This document shows positions 33,513 to 41,555 of a stretch of DNA of 64,000 bases, piece after piece; the stretch's first letter is position 1; each line of letters opens with the position of its first letter. Location: assembly GCA_020635905.1 (NCBI GenBank), contig JACJYV010000002.1:558001-622000 (forward strand), written 5' to 3'. Made by a program: the position numbers and the translations under genes. Source of the stretch: Bacteroidia bacterium. GTDB lineage: Bacteria > Bacteroidota > Bacteroidia > J057 > JADKCL01. The notes beneath the pieces are model-generated. The model saw nothing but the letters and a program-made list of their open reading frames with translations. It was not told where the DNA came from and made no database searches.

Positions 33513-33833
33513 GGAACAATTCACAATCCTGCTGATGCTACGTGGGTTGGATTGGACACCTGAAGTGTTCCAGCCTGGAAGCCCGCAAAACGAGCGTCCC
33601 CGGGTGACCTTAGACTTGTGCGAAGAGATTGGCCCATGGCTCTACCCTTTAGGATGAAAATGGAACTGCTTTGGTTTTACCAGGTGGTTAACCTCCAAAT
33701 CCTACGAAAATGCTGGTTTTCTATATGATTTCTATTTTTTCCTGGCAGCAAAACGTTGAAAATTCCAATCCGTTTATATGCACCAAACCAGTCATGGATT
33801 TCATTGAAAGTAGATATTTCCCCGCTCAGTATT
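33513..33833. other. non-coding stretch between holB promoter and yifB
   Basis: About 320 bases between the holB promoter and the stop of yifB hold no frame that looks like a protein. It contains the words CCATGGCTCTACCC (about 33634) and ATTTCATTGAAAG. No terminator hairpin with a T-run was seen after yifB. The stretch may be worn-down old coding DNA, but I found no match to any gene. Confidence 0.4.
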
Positions 33834-35372
33834 TTAACCCGCCCAGCTTTCCCGGTCCAGGGACCGGTACTGGATGGCCTCGGCGATGTGATTTGCCTCA
33901 ATCGTGGGCGACCCCGCCAGGTCGGCAATGGTGCGCCCTACTTTCGTGATGCGGTCGAATGCCCGGGCCGAAAAACCCAGCCGCTCCATTGCAGTTTTGA
34001 GCATGGCTTCGCATTCAGCATTGAGCGGACACAGTTGGCGCACCAGATTGGGAGGCATCATGGCATTGCTGTGAATGCCTGGCTTGTCGCGGAAGCGTTC
34101 CGTCTGAATTTCGCGGGCTTTGATTACCCGCTCCCGCACCTGTGAACTCGTTTCTCCCGACCGCCGTGAAGAAAGTTGCTCAAAATTGACTGGCGTTACC
34201 TCAATATGCAGGTCAATGCGGTCAAGCAGGGGGCCAGAAATGCGGCCCAGGTAGCGATGTACCAGTTGGGGAGGGCAAATGCACTCTTTGTCGGGGTGGT
34301 TGTAGTACCCGCAGGGGCAAGGATTCATGCTCGACACCAGCATAAAATTTGCGGGAAAATCGACCGAACAACGGGCCCGCGAAACGGTGACCCGCCGCTC
34401 TTCGAGCGGTTGCCGCATCACTTCCAGCACGGTGCGCTTGAATTCAGGAAGTTCGTCCAGAAACAGGACGCCGTTGTGAGCCAGACTGATTTCGCCGGGT
34501 TGGGGATGCCCGCCGCCGCCCACCAATGCTACATCAGAGATGGTGTGGTGGGGCGAACGGAACGGACGGTGGGCAAAAAGTGTGGCATTACTCCCCAGTT
34601 TTCCAGCCACAGAATGGATTTTCGTGGTTTCAAGAGCTTCTGTAAGGGTCAGGGGAGGGAGAATGCCAGGTAAGCGCTTGGCCAGCATGGTCTTGCCCGC
34701 ACCCGGCGGGCCTATCAGTATCACATTATGACCGCCCGCCGCGGCCACCTCGAGGGCCCTTTTGATACTTTCCTGGCCTTTAACATCCGAAAAATCGGCA
34801 TCCAGCTTCACCTGGGCTTCGTTGAAAATCTGGCGGGTATCTTTGACCAGGGGTTCGATAAACTTTTTCCCGTCGAGAAACTGGGTTGCATCCAGCAAAT
34901 GGCGAATGGGTATCACCTCCAGTCCGTTGACAATGGCTGCCTCAGAGGCGTTGGCTTCGGGCAGGAGAATGCCCTGAAATCCTTCCTGGCGGGCCTGAAT
35001 TGCGATGGGCAGAATGCCTTTGACAGGTTGCAAAATACCGTCCAGCGACAATTCGCCCAATAGCATGTACTTTTCGAGGGGCCCTCTTTTGATCTGGCCG
35101 CTGGCGGCCAGCACGCCAATGGCAATGGGCAAATCGTAGGCAGAGCCCTCCTTTTTGATGTCGGCGGGCGCAAGATTGATGGTGATGCGCCCTTTGGGAT
35201 ACTCAAAGCCATTGTGCAGAATGGCGTTATAGACCCGGGCGCGGGATTCGCGTACGGCATTGTCGGGCAGGCCCACCATTTCGAATCCAAATGATCCGCC
35301 CTGGTTGGTCTCGATGGTAATGGTAAACGCATCCACCCCCTGGACAGCTGCGCTTTGGGTTTTTACTAACAT
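33834..35372 (-). CDS. YifB/ComM-family Mg-chelatase-like AAA ATPase
   Basis: The 512-residue protein has the three-part YifB layout. The N-terminal ChlI-like domain opens VKTQSAAVQGVDAF; the central AAA domain has Walker A GPPGAGKTML and Walker B NGVLFLDELPEF with the SMNPCPCGYY zinc-like motif; and the C-terminal domain carries EAIQYRSLD. The relative ComM in naturally competent bacteria is a hexameric helicase promoting branch migration. Cytoplasmic; whether this strain is competent is not shown. It is the last minus-strand gene of this block. The gap beyond its start has a short tandem duplication. Confidence 0.9.
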   Translation of the reverse strand: MLVKTQSAAVQGVDAFTITIETNQGGSFGFEMVGLPDNAVRESRARVYNAILHNGFEYPKGRITINLAPADIKKEGSAYDLPIAIGVLAASGQIKRGPLEKYMLLGELSLDGILQPVKGILPIAIQARQEGFQGILLPEANASEAAIVNGLEVIPIRHLLDATQFLDGKKFIEPLVKDTRQIFNEAQVKLDADFSDVKGQESIKRALEVAAAGGHNVILIGPPGAGKTMLAKRLPGILPPLTLTEALETTKIHSVAGKLGSNATLFAHRPFRSPHHTISDVALVGGGGHPQPGEISLAHNGVLFLDELPEFKRTVLEVMRQPLEERRVTVSRARCSVDFPANFMLVSSMNPCPCGYYNHPDKECICPPQLVHRYLGRISGPLLDRIDLHIEVTPVNFEQLSSRRSGETSSQVRERVIKAREIQTERFRDKPGIHSNAMMPPNLVRQLCPLNAECEAMLKTAMERLGFSARAFDRITKVGRTIADLAGSPTIEANHIAEAIQYRSLDRESWAG

Positions 35373-35490
35373 GGTTTGTTCCGTATTTTCTCGGGACTGC
35401 TAAGTAAAAACATGATTTTTGAGAATGCAAATTCGGCCAGGGGACCAAAAGCTACAATTTGGCCGGATTTTTGACCGCTTATTTCCGTAG

Positions 35491-35524
35491 GGGTACCACT
35501 CATGGCTCTACGGGTACCACTCAT
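35491..35524. repeat. short direct repeat GGGTACCACTCAT, period 21
   Basis: GGGTACCACTCAT occurs at 35491-35503 and 35512-35524, each preceded by a CGTAG/CTACG-like segment, with a spacer of GGCTCTAC. Two copies only. It may be a remnant of an intergenic repeat. Confidence 0.6.
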
Positions 35525-35648
35525 AAAATGGTGCTTGATTTAATTATATTTTCCAGTATGTGATTTCACAATTAGGTAATTTTGTTGATCAGGCCCTTAA
35601 AACCTGCCAACTTTTTCCCCTGAACGGGGTTAATCAAAGAAAAAAATC

Positions 35649-36209
35649 ATGAAATTCTTTTCCCTTTTTGCAGCCTTTTTCCTTCTTGTAGCTCTGCAAA
35701 ATTTATCCGCGCAAAACATGAGCAATACAATTTATCAATTTGACATGGTGAACATTGACGGCGAAACCGTTTCCCTCAGCGACTATCAGGGAAAGGTGGT
35801 GCTGATCGTCAATGTGGCTTCCAAGTGTGGTTTGACTCCCCAATACGAGGATCTGGAAAATCTGTACCGCGAATACAAAGACAAGGGTCTGGTGGTGCTG
35901 GGCTTTCCTGCCAATAATTTCATGGGACAGGAACCTGGCTCAAACGACGAGATTCACCAGTTTTGCACTTCCATTTATGGGGTTGAATTTCCCATGTTTT
36001 CCAAAATTTCAGTCAAGGGCAGGGACAAGCATCCTTTGTACGAATTCCTGACCACCAAAAAACTGAATGGGGTAAATGACGGCGAAGTGAAGTGGAATTT
36101 CCAAAAATTCCTGATTGGACGGGATGGAAAGCTGATCAAATCCATTGCGCCTACCACGCGGGTGGTTGAGCCCAAAACCCTGGCCGAAATTCAGGCTTTG
36201 CTCAACTGA
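35649..36209 (+). CDS. secreted glutathione peroxidase family protein
   Basis: The 186-residue protein has a signal peptide (MKFFSLFAAFFLLVALQ) and the full peroxidase motif set. The catalytic Cys60 is in VNVASKCGLTPQYEDL, the Gln is in FPANNFMGQEPG, and the Trp-Asn pair is in VKWNFQKFLIG. The Cys replaces selenocysteine, as usual in bacteria, and thioredoxin is the likely reductant. It acts against peroxides in the periplasm. A TAATTTTG box lies upstream at 35577-35584. The gene is convergent with the MarR-pirin pair. Confidence 0.9.
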   Translation: MKFFSLFAAFFLLVALQNLSAQNMSNTIYQFDMVNIDGETVSLSDYQGKVVLIVNVASKCGLTPQYEDLENLYREYKDKGLVVLGFPANNFMGQEPGSNDEIHQFCTSIYGVEFPMFSKISVKGRDKHPLYEFLTTKKLNGVNDGEVKWNFQKFLIGRDGKLIKSIAPTTRVVEPKTLAEIQALLN

Positions 36210-36210
36210 G

Positions 36211-36660
36211 TTAGCCCCGCAATTTATCCAGTAAATCGCTGAGCAGGGTTGCTTCAGCATCGTCGAGCTCACTCAGCACGGACTCGAGATCGTTGACCTC
36301 CTGATCTAATTTGCTCAGCAATTCCAGTCCCGACTCACTGATTAACACGTCCATTTTGCGACGGTCTTCCTGACAATTTTCCCGGGTAATCCAACCCTTC
36401 GTCACGAGGCGATCCAGCAGGCGCGACACATCAGACTGGCGATCCAGCAGGCGGTCGCGGATGAGGGTCAGTGGCGAAGGGTTGGGATATTGCCCGCGTA
36501 AAATGCGCAGCACATTATACTGCTGCATGGTTAATCCTGAGCGTTTGAAACTGGCCTGCATCTGGGAAGTCAACCAGTTGTAGGTATAAATGATGTTGAT
36601 CACAAGTTTCTGCTGCGGATTGCGGAAACTTTTCTGCTTTATTTCATCCTCCAGTTTCAT
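36211..36660 (-). CDS. MarR-family transcription regulator
   Basis: The 149-residue protein has the winged-helix MarR layout. A recognition-helix area (LTMQQYNVLRILRGQYPNPSPLTLI, then RLLDRLVTKGWITRENCQEDRRKMDVLI) contains the wing motif DRR. It lacks the single N-terminal cysteine typical of OhrR, so it is not clearly an organic-peroxide sensor; the only cysteine lies just before the wing. It is six bases after pirin on the same strand, and the two are probably cotranscribed. Convergence with the peroxidase suggests, but does not show, a redox-related regulon. Confidence 0.85.
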   Translation of the reverse strand: MKLEDEIKQKSFRNPQQKLVINIIYTYNWLTSQMQASFKRSGLTMQQYNVLRILRGQYPNPSPLTLIRDRLLDRQSDVSRLLDRLVTKGWITRENCQEDRRKMDVLISESGLELLSKLDQEVNDLESVLSELDDAEATLLSDLLDKLRG

Positions 36661-36666
36661 TTTAGC

Positions 36667-37410
36667 TCAGTTATTTAAATAGGTTTGATAGGCTGGTCTG
36701 GCTGGAACAAAGATAAGAAACAAATTTCCGGAAGAAAGTACATTCAAATCAATGATTTCCTGATCCATTACCTGAATAAAGTCGTCTTTCCCAGCTTTTT
36801 GACCGTTTTCCAGTTTGAATTCACCTTCAATCACGTAAGCCGCCAGGATTTTCCCCGCAGGAATCTCAATTTGGGCCTTGCCTTCGGCAAAATACCTGCG
36901 TTCGAACTGGGCGTCGCCCATCATTTTCAAAGGACTGTTTTCACCTGTGAAATGGATTCTTTTTTCCTGATTCTCCTGGCTTTGGGGAAAGTCATTGCCC
37001 GAAAAGTCATCATAGGAAGCAGGCAGTGAAAGGGTGCGGTGCAGGCCCGGATCGATCCAAATCTGAAAGATTTCTGAGTCGGGCCCCAGGCGTTCTGCGT
37101 GGGAAACACCCGAGCCTGCGCGTATGATCTGCAAATCACCTTCTTTCAAAGGAATCCACTTTTTCAGCAGGGTATCGTAGTGCTGAATTTCGCCTTTCAA
37201 TACGTAGGAGAGAATTTCAAAGCCTTTGTGGGGGTGCAGACCAATTTCTCCGCCACCTTTACTGAAAGCGTGAGCCCAGTAAAATAAGGTGGAAAAGGAT
37301 TTAACTCCGCCCTCTTCCTGAGGAAAACCCACAGGTTTGTTTTCGAGGATGTTGCCCCAGTCAAATGCTCCTTCGGCCTGGTAAGCAACGGGAATGATGT
37401 TAACTGCCAT
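36667..37410 (-). CDS. pirin-family cupin protein
   Basis: The 247-residue protein starts at ATG 37410; longer frames begin upstream in poorly conserved sequence. The N-terminal cupin has the metal-site motif HPHKGFEILSYVLKG and then GSGVSHAE, as in pirins, where two histidines, a further histidine and a glutamate bind iron. Some pirins oxidise quercetin, others act as transcription cofactors. It is followed by the MarR gene at six bases and lies on a common transcript. A CACAGAAGGC-type repeat word lies upstream at about 37450. Confidence 0.85.
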   Translation of the reverse strand: MAVNIIPVAYQAEGAFDWGNILENKPVGFPQEEGGVKSFSTLFYWAHAFSKGGGEIGLHPHKGFEILSYVLKGEIQHYDTLLKKWIPLKEGDLQIIRAGSGVSHAERLGPDSEIFQIWIDPGLHRTLSLPASYDDFSGNDFPQSQENQEKRIHFTGENSPLKMMGDAQFERRYFAEGKAQIEIPAGKILAAYVIEGEFKLENGQKAGKDDFIQVMDQEIIDLNVLSSGNLFLIFVPARPAYQTYLNN

Positions 37411-37499
37411 AACTATTTGATTAAAGATAAATAAACGGGGATTTCTAAAAACACAGAAGGCCAAGCCCAACGCGGAGATTCCAGGTTTTTAGAGGTCCC

Positions 37500-37542
37500 C
37501 CAAAAGAAAATCCCTGGTCTAAGATCGCTCAAACCAGGGATT
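37500..37542 (-). terminator. terminator of yceI
   Basis: A 10-bp stem (AATCCCTGGT at 37509-37518, ACCAGGGATT at 37533-37542) with a 14-base loop is followed on the minus strand by TTCTTTTG. It lies 21 bases after the yceI stop. Confidence 0.7.
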
Positions 37543-37562
37543 CGTGGAAGAAATTCCAGGTT

Positions 37563-38147
37563 TTATTTTCCCTGAATGAACTCTGCGTTGACCGTGATTT
37601 CAACTTCGTCACCCACCAGCACGCCGCCCGTTTCCAGGGTTTTGTTCCACTCCAGTCCAAAATCGCCGCGGCTGATGGTGGAGGTCACTTTCCATCCTGA
37701 ACGGGTGTTGCCCCAGGGGTCTTTGCCCGTACCGTTGAGTTTGGCCGCGAAGGTCACTTCTTTGGTTACACCGTGCATGGTCAGCTCGCCTTTGATGGTG
37801 AATTTTCCCTCAGAAACCCGGTCAAAAGAAGTGCTTTTGAAGGTAATGGTAGGGTATTTTTCAGCGTCAAAGAAGTCGGGCGAAGTGAGGTGGCCGTCGC
37901 GCTGCTCATTGTCCGTGTTGATGCTGGCCGTTTGCAGGGTTGCCACCACAGAGCTGCCTGAAAAATCGGGTTTACCCTGCTTGAAGTCGATGGCAAATTC
38001 TTTGAACTGACCCGTGGTGGTTGAAATCACCATGTGGGTAATCTCGAAATTCACGCTGGAGTGTGAGTTATCAAGCTTCCAGTTTTGGGCAAAGGTAAAT
38101 CCTGCGATCAGGATCAGGGCAAGGGTGGTAAAAATGGTCTTTTTCAT
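37563..38147 (-). CDS. YceI family periplasmic protein
   Basis: The 194-residue protein has a signal peptide (LALILIAGFTFAQ) and the YceI lipocalin-like barrel: WKLDNSHSSVNFEITHM at the start, GHLTSPDFFDAEKYPTITF in the middle and ISRGDFGLEWN near the end. The family binds polyprenyl (isoprenoid) chains in a hydrophobic pocket. The gene has its own terminator. Its promoter region (TAAATTTG at 38195-38188) lies only about 30 bases from the insertion sequence, which may have altered expression. Confidence 0.88.
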   Translation of the reverse strand: MKKTIFTTLALILIAGFTFAQNWKLDNSHSSVNFEITHMVISTTTGQFKEFAIDFKQGKPDFSGSSVVATLQTASINTDNEQRDGHLTSPDFFDAEKYPTITFKSTSFDRVSEGKFTIKGELTMHGVTKEVTFAAKLNGTGKDPWGNTRSGWKVTSTISRGDFGLEWNKTLETGGVLVGDEVEITVNAEFIQGK

Positions 38148-38187
38148 GATTGTCTTATTTTGTTTGGTATAATGATCAAATCGTGTT

Positions 38188-38195
38188 CAAATTTA
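38188..38195 (-). promoter_or_regulatory. TAnnTTTG box upstream of yceI
   Basis: On the minus strand 38195-38188 reads TAAATTTG, a perfect -7 box 40 bases before the ATG. The matching -33 region would fall at about 38215-38222, right against the insertion sequence boundary, and no TTG is seen there. The box may therefore have lost its upstream element. Confidence 0.4.
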
Positions 38196-38218
38196 CGTGT
38201 TTAAACATTAAATGTTAT

Positions 38219-39932
38219 TACTTGGGGCCTGCTGAAAAAGTCACCCACGAACCCCGCCAAATTTCGGCTCTATATGGGCTGTGACTTCAAAATATCCAAA
38301 TATCTCCCTGATTTGGGCTTTCAATTTCAAAAAGGCTGACCAAAGGTTGCCTCTGGTCCCGATATGGATCAGGTAATTGAAAAAAGTCGAACGTAAGAAC
38401 CATTCCAGGTTCATTACGAAGAAGATGGCTGCAATCCAGCTTTCACTGGTATCAGACAGGCGGGCCCGGATCTTTCTCAAGCCATAGCCATTTTTGCCTT
38501 GGCCAAATTTACCTTCAATCTGGCTGCGCATGTTGTTTTCCTGTTTTTTGAGCTTTTTGAGCTGGATCTCTTCGGGGGCCGGGTTCTTTTTGGGTCTGCC
38601 CAGGGCCTTGCCTGAATAGCGGATGCCCCGTTCCTTGAGCCATTTTCGATTCTCCCTGGTCCCATATTTTTGATCTGTGACTACTGATTCGGGGTAATGA
38701 CCATGCCGTTCGACAAAATCTTTGACCTGGCCCTGCAAGTCGCCCCCTTCATTATAATTGTCCCAATCAATTTTGTGTACTGAGGCAAATCCATCAACCA
38801 GACTGACCGAGCTTTTCGATCCGAACTGGACTTTGGGAAAAGCCTTCCCCGTCACTATGGGACGTACCCAGGGCTGATAAATGCTTACGATACGGTCTGA
38901 GTGGGTGTGGATTCTGTTTTCATACATGGACTTTTGCTGCTGATAGATGTGTTGAATCACCCAATAAATCTTCAAGTCCCGTTGGGTAAAGCGCTCAAAT
39001 CGATCGGGATATTGGTCCAAAATCTCATCCAGAATGCCCAGGTCACGCTTGAGATAGCCCAACTGTTTGCGGATCGCCTTTCGAACCGTCCTCTTCGATT
39101 TCCTGCTCTGCTTGGCCACAGCCAGGTATTTATTTTTGGCTGCTTTGCGGTAGGTCCTGGGCTTCAATTTTCCCGGAATTGGGACATACAAGAGGTCAAT
39201 CAAGCGTTCTGCTTCTTCGCGGCTGTCATTGAGCAGGTCCAGGTCAGTAGGGTGTTTGATCATCTGCTCGCTAACCATCGCATCAATGAGCAGCTTGCCT
39301 TTTCTTGGCTTTTCACGTAATTCCGCCTCTTTCTTTTCGGCCTCCTGATCATCATCTGAATCGGTCCCACCTCCGTCATTTTTAGGTGGTTCAGGTTCAT
39401 CCTCTTTGCGCTCAACCAAGCCCGCCTTGATCAAAATCTCTTCATTCAAAGCCTCGAACTGCGCTACTCCCAATCGCTTACGAATGGTTGGGAACAGGCT
39501 CGGATCAAAGACAGGCTTATTCGTAAATCGCTCCAAACCAAGAAAATACTGCAAATAAGGGTTTTCCAGAACCTGCTGAATCACCTCCCGATCTGATAGC
39601 TTTAGCTTGTGTTTGATGATCACTGCCCCAATCATGATTCTGGCATCCTTGCCTGGAGCTCCCTGGTCAGAACTCATCTTGTGATAATAGATGGAGGCCA
39701 TCTCGTCCCAGGGAAGGCTTCGGGACAGCTTTACCCAGCGATTTTTAGCATCCAAACCCCGTTCAAAAGGGGATTTGAATAGCTCAAGACTTAGTTGTTT
39801 GGGGCTCTTATAACGGATCATGTGCAAAGGTTTTGATCATCTGATGACCATAAGTTTGCACTTTGAGGTATAAAAATCAACACAACTAATTCACATTGAA
39901 TTGTTTATGACTTTTTCAGTGGACCCTACTTG
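38219..39932. mobile_element. complete insertion sequence (IS5/IS1182-like) with 6-bp target duplication
   Basis: The element spans 38225-39926 (1702 bp). Its imperfect inverted ends are GGGCCTGCTGAAAAAGTCA on the left and the reverse complement GGGTCCACTGAAAAAGTCA on the right. TACTTG flanks it at 38219-38224 and 39927-39932 as a target-site duplication. It holds one transposase gene whose stop lies within the left inverted repeat. All parts are intact, so it may still be active. Exact boundaries could shift by one or two bases. Confidence 0.85.
38241..39821 (-). CDS. IS transposase (DUF772 N-terminus, DDE catalytic core)
   Basis: The 526-residue transposase starts at ATG 39821. The N-terminal helical part (MIRYKSPKQLSLELF... 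RIMIGAVIIKHKLKLSDRE) resembles DUF772 of IS5/IS1182-type enzymes. An acidic linker follows (about residues 145-170). The catalytic aspartates are in KLLIDAMV (about residue 180) and VVTDQKYG (about 390), and the glutamate is in QIEGKFGQGKNGYG (about 450). The stop TGA lies inside the left inverted repeat. It runs in the same direction as yceI, so read-through from the element towards yceI is possible. Confidence 0.88.
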   Translation of the reverse strand: MIRYKSPKQLSLELFKSPFERGLDAKNRWVKLSRSLPWDEMASIYYHKMSSDQGAPGKDARIMIGAVIIKHKLKLSDREVIQQVLENPYLQYFLGLERFTNKPVFDPSLFPTIRKRLGVAQFEALNEEILIKAGLVERKEDEPEPPKNDGGGTDSDDDQEAEKKEAELREKPRKGKLLIDAMVSEQMIKHPTDLDLLNDSREEAERLIDLLYVPIPGKLKPRTYRKAAKNKYLAVAKQSRKSKRTVRKAIRKQLGYLKRDLGILDEILDQYPDRFERFTQRDLKIYWVIQHIYQQQKSMYENRIHTHSDRIVSIYQPWVRPIVTGKAFPKVQFGSKSSVSLVDGFASVHKIDWDNYNEGGDLQGQVKDFVERHGHYPESVVTDQKYGTRENRKWLKERGIRYSGKALGRPKKNPAPEEIQLKKLKKQENNMRSQIEGKFGQGKNGYGLRKIRARLSDTSESWIAAIFFVMNLEWFLRSTFFNYLIHIGTRGNLWSAFLKLKAQIREIFGYFEVTAHIEPKFGGVRG

Positions 39933-40052
39933 TTTTTAATTTTTTTGTAATTGACTGGTTTTCAATTTAATAAAATTTCTTGGTGGGTTTGAGAATTTGT
40001 GAAATTGAATTTCCATGCCAATTCTTTTGCAGAATTGATGCCGGATTTCAAC

Positions 40053-41552
40053 TCAGGGAGGCAGAATGAGTGAGGGGTCTTTTTCGCTGGGTGAAGCGGT
40101 TACTCTGGTAAATAAGTTGGTCAGGAGAATGCGGATTTTGGGGTCGTAGGGAATGGCACCTGTAAAGGAAATTGAACTCGCGTTGAAGACGATGCCACCC
40201 GCCGGGTGACGATACCAGCCCAGTTCGGCCCCGCCCCGCCCGTCCCAATCCAGGGCCGGATCGGGATAGACTTCCCCGTTAAAAATGCCTTCGGCATTTT
40301 TTCCAGCAGCCACGGTCACCCAGTTGGCCGGGGTGAAAGCATTGGTGCGGTCGATCTCGTGGCCCGAAGCGGCCCCGTATTTTTCCTGCCCCAGCAGGTA
40401 ACTCCACAGCCCATGAATGCCCAGATAGGAAATGCTGTTGTCGTAAGTGCTGCTTTTCTCTCCAAATAAATCCCCGTTTTTGAGGCCCGTACCTGCCAAA
40501 AGCCAGCTGGTGTCTGCTTTTACTTCGTAAGGAGCGTAGGTATGAAAACTCATGAGATGGGTGTGGGTGCCCAAAAGACCCGTTTTTTCGCCCTCTTTGT
40601 CAATCCAGCTGTTCCATTCTTCCCGAATCACCTGCATTTTACCCGTCCCGGGCAGAAATTCTGTATTCCAGAAAGCAGTATTTCCCGACAGACAAATGAA
40701 TGATCCTCCACTTTCCAGGTAGGATTCCAGGTGATCAAACATATTTTCCGACCAGTATTCAGAATGATTCCCAATCACCACAGCTTTGTATTTTTTCATC
40801 CAGTCGCCGCTTTGGTGAAAATCCTCGTCTGAGTAGAGGTCGTAGCCCAGGCCAAGGGAATCGAGGAATTTGAGCACGATCCTGTCGCGGGAAATGGATT
40901 GGTAATAAATGGGATAATTGACCAAAGTGCGTTTCAAATAAGGATCCGTAGCCTCCAAAGGACGGTTGGTTGAGACGACGTCTGTCGCATTGCGGGTATA
41001 AATGGATTGGCCGCCCCAGTAATTATAGGCCTGCCAGGTGTTGGTGGGGAAAATGTAGGCAATTTTATTCGTGATCTGGCCCGTATCAGGATGAACCACA
41101 ATGCTGCGATAGACCGCGTTTTTCTCTCCCCCCATTCTGATCACGTACCAGCCTGGTTTTTGAGGACGAAAGTTAAAAGTCTTATCCCAGTTCACTCCGT
41201 CAATGGAGGCGTGACCTTGGCTGATTTTTTCTGTGACATCCACTTCCTCAGGCGACGGAAAGGAAACCGCGCTGTCGATCGGGTACCAGGCAAATTCGCA
41301 AGCGCCTGGTGGAGACATATTTGCCTCGCCGCTCACCTCGTCGCCCAGGGTGTAGGAAAACCTGCCCGTCAGGAAATCCAGACGATTGCCTGTATTGAAT
41401 TTCAGGTTGAAAATCGTGTGACTGAAGGGCGTGGTATGGTAAAATACCAGGATGAACCAAATGAAAAAGCCAAATCCGGCCAGAATTACCCCACCCGTGA
41501 TCGCCCGAAATGGCCACTTTTTATAAAATGGTTTTTTTTCGGGAGCGCTCAT
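40053..41552 (-). CDS. membrane-anchored N,N-dimethylformamidase beta-subunit-like protein
   Basis: The 499-residue protein has one N-terminal membrane helix (AITGGVILAGFGFFIWFILVFY) and then a large extracellular or periplasmic part with the DMFase-beta-like C-terminal domain: FPTNTWQAYNYWGGQSIY, YDLYSDEDFH, VVIGNHSEYW and a long GGSFICLSGNTAFWNTEF segment. Real dimethylformamidase has a second small subunit, which is absent here. Members of this family are often unrelated in substrate, so the function is unclear. It starts three bases after metG on the same strand, so the two are cotranscribed. Confidence 0.8.
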   Translation of the reverse strand: MSAPEKKPFYKKWPFRAITGGVILAGFGFFIWFILVFYHTTPFSHTIFNLKFNTGNRLDFLTGRFSYTLGDEVSGEANMSPPGACEFAWYPIDSAVSFPSPEEVDVTEKISQGHASIDGVNWDKTFNFRPQKPGWYVIRMGGEKNAVYRSIVVHPDTGQITNKIAYIFPTNTWQAYNYWGGQSIYTRNATDVVSTNRPLEATDPYLKRTLVNYPIYYQSISRDRIVLKFLDSLGLGYDLYSDEDFHQSGDWMKKYKAVVIGNHSEYWSENMFDHLESYLESGGSFICLSGNTAFWNTEFLPGTGKMQVIREEWNSWIDKEGEKTGLLGTHTHLMSFHTYAPYEVKADTSWLLAGTGLKNGDLFGEKSSTYDNSISYLGIHGLWSYLLGQEKYGAASGHEIDRTNAFTPANWVTVAAGKNAEGIFNGEVYPDPALDWDGRGGAELGWYRHPAGGIVFNASSISFTGAIPYDPKIRILLTNLFTRVTASPSEKDPSLILPP

Positions 41553-41555
41553 GGC

